In this document: piece by piece, positions 1 to 5,500 of the stretch
Position numbering within the stretch: the first letter of the stretch is position 1
How the letters are laid out: every line of letters begins with the position of its first letter
From: UBA5976 sp037137575
GTDB taxonomy: Bacteria; Actinomycetota; Actinomycetes; S36-B12; UBA5976
Direction: 5' to 3'
Length of the DNA: 9,950 nt
Assembly: GCA_037137575.1 (NCBI GenBank)
Contig: JBAXKB010000039.1
Coordinates: 1 to 9,950 of the forward strand
The notes under the pieces: generated by a model
The model's database searches: none
What the model saw: only the letters and a program-made list of their open reading frames with translations
Told to the model about the DNA's origin: nothing
Made by a program: the position numbers and the translations under genes

Positions 1-2
1 AA

Positions 3-1034
3 ATGAAGCGACCCGTATTTTTGTTTATAAGTCTGGCTATTCTTTGTTCTCTTCTCACTCAAACTTCCAACGCCAGCACAACGGTAAAAAGTGGCGCTAA
101 GTGCACAAAACTTAATCAGAAAGTCACCACGGCAACTCGTAGTATTTACCAGTGCCGCAAATTAGGTAAGAAGTTGGTTTGGCGTTACATCGGCAAAGCT
201 CCAGCGCCGAAACCGACTAGCCAAATGCTATGGAGCGAAGAGTTTAATGGATCGGCTGGGAGCCAACCTTCAGATTCAAATTGGACATCGCTACGGGGCG
301 ATGGCAACGAACAACTTGGCCTCTGGCGCTTTGGAACTGGTGAACTTGAATGGAATCTTCCTGAAGCGGCCGCAACTGATGGCAAGGGCAACATGGTGAT
401 CACCACCACGAAGTCGGGCGGACAGTGGACAAGTGCTCGCTATTGGACACAAGGCAAAGTGAACTTCAGGTACGGCAAAATCGAGGCCCGAATTAAAATG
501 CCGACTGGTTCATTTAACTGGCCAGCGTTCTGGATGCTCGGCTCGAACTATTCGCCACCGAATCAAAGCTTTGGCACAACGGGTTGGCCAATGTCGGGCG
601 AAATAGACATCGCTGAAGGGCTATGGGGAAACACTGACTATCGATCAACCATTCATGCCAATGTGATTAACACTTCCACACCATGGAACGGCGGTGGGGG
701 ACTCACTGCGGCTTCGAATTTGGATAACCCATCTTCCGGTTACCACACGTTTGGCATGCTCTGGAAGCCCAACATGATTGCTTTTACAGTTGATGGCCAA
801 GAAATTGTGCGAAATACCTTTAACGGTACCTTTGTAACGCAGTCCAGTGGTGGCATAGCTTTTAACTCGTTTAATTCCAATGGAGTTTGGCCATTCAACA
901 AGCCGTTTTTCTTGATATTGAACAATGCAGTCGATCCGAATGCCAGTGGCCAGCCAAATGGCACTACCGCCAAGATGAGTGTGGACTGGATTCGTTACTC
1001 AACTTATGCGGGCTACGGAACAGTAAACCCGTAA
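3..1034 (+). CDS. Secreted GH16-family glycoside hydrolase (beta-glucanase/laminarinase-like)
   Basis: This 343-residue protein is a probable exported endo-acting beta-glucanase. Residues 1-24 form a signal peptide: Lys-Arg start, hydrophobic core to about 18, and a likely cleavage after SNA at 24. Residues 31-60 hold a small module with Cys34 and Cys51 ending in KKLVW, followed by a Pro-rich linker (65-72). The GH16 jelly-roll runs from about 75 to 336. Its active-site strand reads GEIDIAEG, giving Glu200 as nucleophile, Asp202, and Glu205 as acid/base (the ExDxxE laminarinase type, with Ala204 where Met or Leu is more usual). Family marks YGKIEARIKMPTG (157-169), WPAFWMLG (173-180), WPFNKPFFLILN (296-307) and VDWIRY (328-333) are present. 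Beta-1,3-glucan (laminarin) as substrate is inferred from the family; other GH16 specificities are possible. The start sits at the window edge, so no ribosome site can be checked; the signal peptide supports it. No polysaccharide-utilisation partner lies beside it. Confidence 0.9.
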   Translation: MKRPVFLFISLAILCSLLTQTSNASTTVKSGAKCTKLNQKVTTATRSIYQCRKLGKKLVWRYIGKAPAPKPTSQMLWSEEFNGSAGSQPSDSNWTSLRGDGNEQLGLWRFGTGELEWNLPEAAATDGKGNMVITTTKSGGQWTSARYWTQGKVNFRYGKIEARIKMPTGSFNWPAFWMLGSNYSPPNQSFGTTGWPMSGEIDIAEGLWGNTDYRSTIHANVINTSTPWNGGGGLTAASNLDNPSSGYHTFGMLWKPNMIAFTVDGQEIVRNTFNGTFVTQSSGGIAFNSFNSNGVWPFNKPFFLILNNAVDPNASGQPNGTTAKMSVDWIRYSTYAGYGTVNP

Positions 1035-1038
1035 TTAA

Positions 1039-1071
1039 GTGGCAGCAATTGAGTCGCTGCACCGGTTCGGT
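1039..1071 (+). terminator. Possible weak hairpin terminator after the GH16 gene
   Basis: Two adjacent small stems follow the stop codon: GTGgCAGC pairing with GCTGCAC (1039-1046 with 1056-1062, one bulged G) and ACCG pairing with CGGT (1061-1064 with 1068-1071). They compete for two bases. Only a short T run follows (1078-1081), so this is not a canonical intrinsic terminator. It is the best candidate end for the GH16 transcript. Confidence 0.25.
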
Positions 1072-1099
1072 TAGAGATTTTCCAAGTGGTAGGTCCAGA

Positions 1100-1128
1100 T
1101 TGCCCTTTACCGCGTAACGGGTTATGCT
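1100..1128 (+). promoter_or_regulatory. Predicted promoter of the iron permease gene
   Basis: TTGCCC (1100-1105) and TATGCT (1123-1128) are separated by 17 bp, each matching the housekeeping sigma consensus at four of six bases. Transcription would start near 1135, giving a leader of about 53 nt. The -10 hexamer overlaps the left arm of the 1126-1159 dyad. This is inference from sequence match only. Confidence 0.35.
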
Positions 1129-1159
1129 AATTACGAAACTAAATGGTTGCGTAATTAGC
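1126..1159. repeat. Perfect 10-bp inverted repeat upstream of the iron permease gene
   Basis: GCTAATTACG (1126-1135) and CGTAATTAGC (1150-1159) are exact reverse complements separated by 14 bp. Inside the spacer, AAC (1137-1139) and GTT (1146-1148) can also pair, leaving a six-base loop. No T run follows, so it does not look like a terminator. Its position on the predicted -10 and transcription start suggests an operator or a leader hairpin. It is not a good match to the DtxR/IdeR iron box that one might expect here. Confidence 0.6.
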
Positions 1160-1187
1160 GGCCGGATGAATTGGTGGGTTTAAACAC

Positions 1188-2042
1188 ATGCTCGGTAATT
1201 TCCTAATTGGATTGCGCGAAGGCCTAGAGGCCGCCTTGGTCGTTAGCATTTTGGTAACTTATTTAGTCCGGACCGAGCGCAAACAATACATTCGATTTGT
1301 AACTTATGGTGTATCCAGCGCCGTAATTTTCAGTGCCACCATTGGCACGGTTCTTCAAGTAATCGAACAGTCACTCAGTGCCAAAGTGGAGCCTGTTTTT
1401 GCTGGCTCAATCTCCATTCTCGCGATTGGGTTTGTAACTTGGATGATCTTCTGGATGAAAAAGTCTGCTCGCACGATGTCGGGCGATTTGCGTAACCGTT
1501 TAGATGTGGCAGCTGTAGCCGGTAGTGGTCTGGCTGTGGCCCTAATGGCCTTTGCTGCTGTTGCCCGTGAAGGCGCAGAAACCGCAGTATTTTTCTGGGC
1601 AGCGGCGCATGCAAATGGTAATGAATTAGTTTCACTAGCTGGCTTGATTTTAGGTTTAGTCACTGCAGTTGTTCTTGGTGTTGCTTTTTACCGTTCAACT
1701 ATCAAACTGAATCTGTCTACGTTCTTCAAAGTTACTGGCGTTCTCCTGACGATTGTCGCAGCAGGAGTTTTGTCTTACGGTATTGCCGAATTTCAAGAAA
1801 TTGGCTGGCTACCCGGTTACGAAAATGTTGTTCTGAACCTGAGCGCGCAACTACCGCAAGGATCTGTAATCGCCACTGTGATGGCTGGGTTATTCAACCT
1901 AAGTGCAAAAACTACAGCGCTTCAGGCCGTCGCCTGGTTCTCATACATCGTTGTTGTACTGGCTTTGTTCCTGTCAAAACCAGCCGCGCCGACGGCGGCT
2001 GTAGTGGCATCAACGGAACCTGCTGAACCTGCCAAGGTTTAA
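1188..2042 (+). CDS. efeU: FTR1/EfeU-family high-affinity iron permease
   Basis: This 284-residue membrane protein belongs to the oxidase-dependent iron transporter family (yeast Ftr1, bacterial EfeU), which imports iron across the cytoplasmic membrane. Both family signatures are intact: REGLE at residues 10-14 in the first helix and REGAE at 127-131 in the fourth. Their acidic residues are the iron-binding and permeation residues. About seven membrane segments are visible (roughly 1-24, 37-60, 67-91, 106-126, 146-168, 180-201, 245-263), the family's usual number. The tail (264-284) is Ala/Pro-rich and hydrophilic. The ATG is preceded by a weak GGTGGG (1173-1178, 9-nt spacing). Characterised EfeU works with EfeO and the haem peroxidase EfeB, but neither gene is adjacent: the next gene is thyX. 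Iron-dependent regulation is plausible from the family and from the upstream dyad, but is not shown. Confidence 0.9.
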   Translation: MLGNFLIGLREGLEAALVVSILVTYLVRTERKQYIRFVTYGVSSAVIFSATIGTVLQVIEQSLSAKVEPVFAGSISILAIGFVTWMIFWMKKSARTMSGDLRNRLDVAAVAGSGLAVALMAFAAVAREGAETAVFFWAAAHANGNELVSLAGLILGLVTAVVLGVAFYRSTIKLNLSTFFKVTGVLLTIVAAGVLSYGIAEFQEIGWLPGYENVVLNLSAQLPQGSVIATVMAGLFNLSAKTTALQAVAWFSYIVVVLALFLSKPAAPTAAVVASTEPAEPAKV

Positions 2043-2061
2043 GTTTCTGAGCAACACAGGC

Positions 2062-2076
2062 AACCACTAAGTGGTT
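2062..2076. repeat. 15-bp palindrome in the efeU-thyX gap
   Basis: AACCACTAAGTGGTT is a perfect inverted repeat of two 7-bp arms around one central A (2069). As RNA it could form a 6-bp stem with a 3-nt loop, but no T run follows, so it would be a poor terminator for efeU. It lies about 18 bp upstream of the predicted thyX -10, where an operator would sit. Confidence 0.5.
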
Positions 2077-2093
2077 TGCGAACGACGCACCGA

Positions 2094-2099
2094 TAGTCT
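2094..2099 (+). promoter_or_regulatory. Predicted -10 element of thyX, leaderless arrangement
   Basis: TAGTCT fits the actinobacterial TAnnnT -10 pattern. It ends six nucleotides before the GTG start at 2106, so transcription would begin at or next to the start codon. The only purine-rich stretch near the start, GGAG (2101-2104), lies one base from GTG, too close to act as a ribosome site. No good -35 hexamer is visible. Confidence 0.4.
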
Positions 2100-2105
2100 T
2101 GGAGT

Positions 2106-2822
2106 GTGTCAAATGAAATCAGTTTCCGTAGCGACGTCATCGTTGAATTAGTTAAGCATTCAGCTAGCGATGCAGACGTAATTTGGGCCGCACGAGTCTC
2201 CACTAAAGGCGATCAGTCCCTTGAGGATGTCGGTACTACCGATGCGTCAGCTGGGCTTATCAACTACCTCATGCGCGACCGACACGGTAGCCCATTCGAG
2301 CACTCAAATTTCACGTTCTTCGTGCAGGCACCAATTTTCATGTGGCGGGAACATTTCCGTCATCGCATGGCTAGTTACAACGAAGAATCAGGACGATACA
2401 AAGTACTTGACCCCATTTTCTATGTGCCTGGTCCAGAGCGTCGCTTAGTCCAGATCGGTAAAGCCGGTGCTTACGAGTTTGTTGAGGGCACGTCCGAGCA
2501 ATTCGATGTAGTTACGCAAGAGACCAAGCATGCATGCGCGGTTGCCTACGATTCCTACCAAAAGATGCTTGATGCAGGTATAGCTCGGGAAGTGGCTCGC
2601 ATTGTTTTGCCAGTGACTATCTACTCATCGGCTTATGTAACCATGAACGCTCGGGCAATGATGAACTTTTTAAGCCTTCGTCGCAAAGTTGAAGGCTCGC
2701 ATTTCCCATCTTTCCCACAGCGCGAAATCGAAATGGTTGCTGAAAAATACGAAGAAGAATTTGCTCGAATTATGCCATTAACTCATGCGTCCTTCGTGGC
2801 TAATGGGCGAGTGGCTCCATAG
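2106..2822 (+). CDS. thyX: FAD-dependent thymidylate synthase ThyX
   Basis: ThyX methylates dUMP to dTMP in the cytoplasm using methylenetetrahydrofolate, with FAD and NADPH for reduction. The 238-residue length is normal. The defining RHRx7S signature is complete: Arg85-His86-Arg87 through Ser95 within RHRMASYNEESGRY. HGSPFEHSNFTF (60-71) and the C-terminal REVARIVLP (161-169) and MNARAMMNFLSLR (180-192) blocks also match the family; the Arg in NAR (183) probably corresponds to the dUMP-activating Arg. The GTG at 2106 gives a natural N-terminus (MSNEISFRSDV), and the next in-frame Met (56) would delete core sequence. No usable Shine-Dalgarno site precedes it, and the TAnnnT position suggests a leaderless message. 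dapA starts 12 nt after its stop, as in many actinobacteria, so the two are probably co-transcribed. Confidence 0.96.
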   Translation: MSNEISFRSDVIVELVKHSASDADVIWAARVSTKGDQSLEDVGTTDASAGLINYLMRDRHGSPFEHSNFTFFVQAPIFMWREHFRHRMASYNEESGRYKVLDPIFYVPGPERRLVQIGKAGAYEFVEGTSEQFDVVTQETKHACAVAYDSYQKMLDAGIAREVARIVLPVTIYSSAYVTMNARAMMNFLSLRRKVEGSHFPSFPQREIEMVAEKYEEEFARIMPLTHASFVANGRVAP

Positions 2823-2834
2823 AGAGGTACACGC

Positions 2835-3731
2835 ATGCAAGCACGTGATGCTTTTGGCACAGTGTTAACCGCAATGGTCACCCCATTTACGCACGACGGC
2901 AGTTCCATCGACTTTGATGCGGCAGCTCAGTTGGCGAATGACTTGGTTGATCTAGGCAACGACGGGCTCGTTATAAATGGCACAACAGGCGAGTCAGCCA
3001 CCACGGCAGACGAAGAAAAAGTTGAACTCATTAAAGTGGTTGTGGCCGCAGTTGGTAATCGCGCGCGAGTTATTGCCGGTGCTGGTAACAACGACACACT
3101 GCATTCGGTAGAGCTCGCTAAGCAAGCAGCAAATGCTGGCGCTCATGGTTTGCTGATTGTCACGCCGTATTACAACAAGCCACCGCAGGCGGGTGTGCTG
3201 GCCCATTTCCATGCCGTAGCCGATGCATCCGAATTACCGGTTATGGTTTACGACATTCCTGGACGAGCCGGAATTGCTATCGAAACAGAGACACTAATTA
3301 AACTCTCCGAACATCCACGAATCCTGGCGAATAAGGATGCTAAAGCTGATCCGTTTGCTGCCTCACAGGTTATGTCTCGCTGTAATCTTGCCTATTATTC
3401 AGGAGACGATGGGTTGACGTTGCCGCTGTTAGCACTTGGCGCAGTTGGTGTTGTAAGTGTGACCGGCCACTTGGTTGCAGATCGTCATCGCAAAGTTGTT
3501 GAAGCAGTTGCAGCGAACGATTTAGCGACTGCTCGCGCAATCACCGAAACCCTTATTCCAGTAACCGAAGGTGTTATGACTCGGATGCAGGGCGCTATCG
3601 CAACTAAAGCGGCGCTTGAAATGTTGGGACGTGCTGGCGGTGGCGCACTTCGACTGCCACTAGTTCCGGCTACACCAGAGCAACGAGTGAAACTTCGTGA
3701 AGAATTAATCGCTGGCGGGATCAACCTGTGA
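2835..3731 (+). CDS. dapA: 4-hydroxy-tetrahydrodipicolinate synthase
   Basis: DapA condenses pyruvate with aspartate semialdehyde, the first committed step to diaminopimelate (peptidoglycan) and lysine. The 298-residue protein is a full-length (beta/alpha)8 barrel of the DHDPS/NAL family. Visible landmarks are GTTGES (49-54, with the catalytic-triad Thr), PYYNKPP (111-117), YDIPGR (139-144, Tyr139 of the triad and Arg144 for the semialdehyde carboxylate) and the Schiff-base Lys167 in ANKDAKAD. The AxKDAKAD form, rather than IKEAS, is typical of actinobacterial DapA. A good ribosome site, AGAGAGG (2821-2827), overlaps the thyX stop and lies 7 nt before the ATG. Its stop overlaps the rnj start by 4 nt (GTGA), suggesting translational coupling. 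Confidence 0.96.
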   Translation: MQARDAFGTVLTAMVTPFTHDGSSIDFDAAAQLANDLVDLGNDGLVINGTTGESATTADEEKVELIKVVVAAVGNRARVIAGAGNNDTLHSVELAKQAANAGAHGLLIVTPYYNKPPQAGVLAHFHAVADASELPVMVYDIPGRAGIAIETETLIKLSEHPRILANKDAKADPFAASQVMSRCNLAYYSGDDGLTLPLLALGAVGVVSVTGHLVADRHRKVVEAVAANDLATARAITETLIPVTEGVMTRMQGAIATKAALEMLGRAGGGALRLPLVPATPEQRVKLREELIAGGINL

Positions 3732-5413
3732 CCCACGCGCATCCTGAGTTACCTGCGCCACCGCCACTAGCCGACGACGCCGTTCGCATTGTTGCCCTCG
3801 GTGGCATTGGCGAAATCGGCCGTAACATGACAGTTCTGGAATATCGTGGTCGGCTATTAATTGTTGATTGCGGCGTACTTTTCCCAGAAGAGTCTCAGCC
3901 CGGTATCGATTTGATTTTGCCTGACTTTGATTACATCCGTGATCGTCTCGATGATGTTGAAGCAGTCATACTTACGCACGGCCACGAAGATCACATTGGG
4001 GCAGTCCCATACCTTTTGCGCGAGCGTCAAGATATTCCACTCATCGGCTCACAACTAACACTTGCGTTCATTGAAGCGAAGTTGAAAGAACATCGCATCA
4101 ACCCCATTACCTACGCAGTCAAAGAAGGGCAAATTGAACAGATTGGCCCGTTCAATTTAGAGTTCGTTGCGGTTAATCATTCAATTCCCGATGCGTTAGC
4201 AGTAAGTATCACCACGCCGGCAGGTCGCATTTTGATGACCGGCGATTTTAAGTTAGATCAACTTCCACTTGACGGTCGAGTTACCGACTTAAATGCGTTC
4301 GCGCGCCTTGGCGATGAAGGTGTGGACTTATTTATGGTTGATTCCACAAATGCTGAAGTTCCAGGTTTTGTAACTACCGAGCGCGACATTATTCCTACGC
4401 TGGACAAAGTGATTGGCAACGCTCGCGGTCGCGTGATTGTTGCCTCGTTTGCCTCGCATGTACACCGGGTTCAGCAGATTATTGATGTGGCTACATCGCA
4501 TAATCGTAAAGTCGCATTCGTGGGCCGATCGATGGTTCGCAACATGGCTGTAGCGCGCGATCTGGGCTACCTGCACATTTCGGGTGACACTGTTATCGCT
4601 AGCAGCGAGATAACCAAGCGCCCCGATGACGAAACTGTATTGATCTGCACAGGTTCGCAAGGTGAGCCGATGGCAGTCTTATCTCGCATTGCTAACCGCG
4701 ATCATGAGATTTCGATTGGTGAAAACGACACCGTAATTTTGGCATCATCTTTAATTCCTGGAAATGAAAATTCAGTCAACCGAATTATCAACGAGCTAAC
4801 TCGTCAAGGTGCTCGGATTGTGCACAAAGGTAACGCGCTCGTGCACGTATCTGGACACGCGGCTGCTGGCGAACTTTTGTATTGCTACAACATCGTTAAG
4901 CCCAAGAATGTAATGCCGATGCACGGCGAGTGGCGACACTTGCGAGCCAATGCGGCTCTAGCTGCTAAAACTGGGGTTTCACCCGATCGCATCATGCTTG
5001 CTGAAGATGGAGTTGTAGTAGATCTCAGAGATGGTCGCGCCACTATTGTTGGCGCAGTTCCATGCGGCTACGTGTATGTGGATGGCTCGAGTGTGGGCGA
5101 TGTAACCGAGTCACTACTTAAAGACCGCAGGGTGCTTGGTGAAGAAGGATTTATCTCCATCGTTACCGCGGTCGATATTGTGAACAGCGTGGTTATCGGT
5201 AGCCCACAGATTCATGCGCGTGGCTTTGGTGAAGACCAGTCAGTATTTGATGAAATCTTGCCTAAGGTTCGCCAAGTGCTCGAAAGTGCACTAGCTGATG
5301 GCGTTACTGACACCCATCAATTGGCCCAATTAGTGCGCCGTGTTGTGGGCAAATGGGTCGGGGATAAACATCGCCGTCGGCCAATGATCGTTCCGGTAGT
5401 AATCGAGGGTTAA
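3728..5413 (+). CDS. rnj: Ribonuclease J
   Basis: RNase J is a cytoplasmic metallo-beta-lactamase/beta-CASP nuclease with 5'-to-3' exonuclease and endonuclease activity in RNA processing and decay. The 561 residues match actinobacterial RNase J. The metal site is complete: HGHEDH (84-89), His151 in NHSIPD, Asp173 in TGDFKLD and His399 in MPMHGEW. The beta-CASP region shows VDSTN (204-208), ASFASHVHRVQ (239-249) and the VSGHA motif C (374-378, His377). The C-terminal domain runs from about 450 to 561 and ends in the conserved RRRPMIVPVVIEG block. The GTG start overlaps the dapA stop and gives an N-terminus (MTHAHPELPAPPPL) like that of relatives, so it is preferred over later codons. No second RNase J gene is in the window. 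Confidence 0.95.
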   Translation: MTHAHPELPAPPPLADDAVRIVALGGIGEIGRNMTVLEYRGRLLIVDCGVLFPEESQPGIDLILPDFDYIRDRLDDVEAVILTHGHEDHIGAVPYLLRERQDIPLIGSQLTLAFIEAKLKEHRINPITYAVKEGQIEQIGPFNLEFVAVNHSIPDALAVSITTPAGRILMTGDFKLDQLPLDGRVTDLNAFARLGDEGVDLFMVDSTNAEVPGFVTTERDIIPTLDKVIGNARGRVIVASFASHVHRVQQIIDVATSHNRKVAFVGRSMVRNMAVARDLGYLHISGDTVIASSEITKRPDDETVLICTGSQGEPMAVLSRIANRDHEISIGENDTVILASSLIPGNENSVNRIINELTRQGARIVHKGNALVHVSGHAAAGELLYCYNIVKPKNVMPMHGEWRHLRANAALAAKTGVSPDRIMLAEDGVVVDLRDGRATIVGAVPCGYVYVDGSSVGDVTESLLKDRRVLGEEGFISIVTAVDIVNSVVIGSPQIHARGFGEDQSVFDEILPKVRQVLESALADGVTDTHQLAQLVRRVVGKWVGDKHRRRPMIVPVVIEG

Positions 5414-5434
5414 CGCCTCGTAATTCATTGCGAC

Positions 5435-5479
5435 ACGCCCGAAACGCCCGAAACTCGTGTTACCCGTGTTACTGGTGGG
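5435..5479. repeat. Degenerate 9-bp tandem repeat ahead of ftsK
   Basis: Five consecutive 9-nt units each begin with AC: ACGCCCGAA (5435), ACGCCCGAA (5444), ACTCGTGTT (5453), ACCCGTGTT (5462) and ACTGGTGGG (5471). Units 1 and 2 are identical; 3 and 4 differ at one base; unit 5 is diverged. The array fills much of the 87-bp rnj-ftsK gap and runs into where the ftsK -35 should be. It does not look like a terminator. Confidence 0.6.
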
Positions 5480-5487
5480 ATTTCCAA

Positions 5488-5493
5488 TATATT
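5488..5493 (+). promoter_or_regulatory. Predicted -10 element of ftsK, leaderless arrangement
   Basis: TATATT lies in an AT-rich patch and ends 7 nt before the ATG at 5501. Transcription would start at about 5500, leaving essentially no leader. No Shine-Dalgarno sequence lies between it and the start codon, which agrees with leaderless translation. A -35 hexamer is not recognisable; CGTGTT (5465-5470) at 17-bp spacing is poor. Confidence 0.45.
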
Positions 5494-5500
5494 TGACGTT

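Noticed and set aside
200..205. Loss of activity in the GH16 protein because of Ala in EIDIAE
   Set aside because: The changed position is not a catalytic residue; both glutamates and the aspartate remain, so activity is expected.
887..1117. 76-codon + frame overlapping the end of the GH16 gene
   Set aside because: Mostly inside the GH16 coding region in another frame, without a domain or a ribosome site.
1106..1135. DtxR/IdeR-type iron box before efeU
   Set aside because: Only a fragment resembling TTAGC-TAACC on the reverse strand is present; the 19-bp consensus symmetry is not met.
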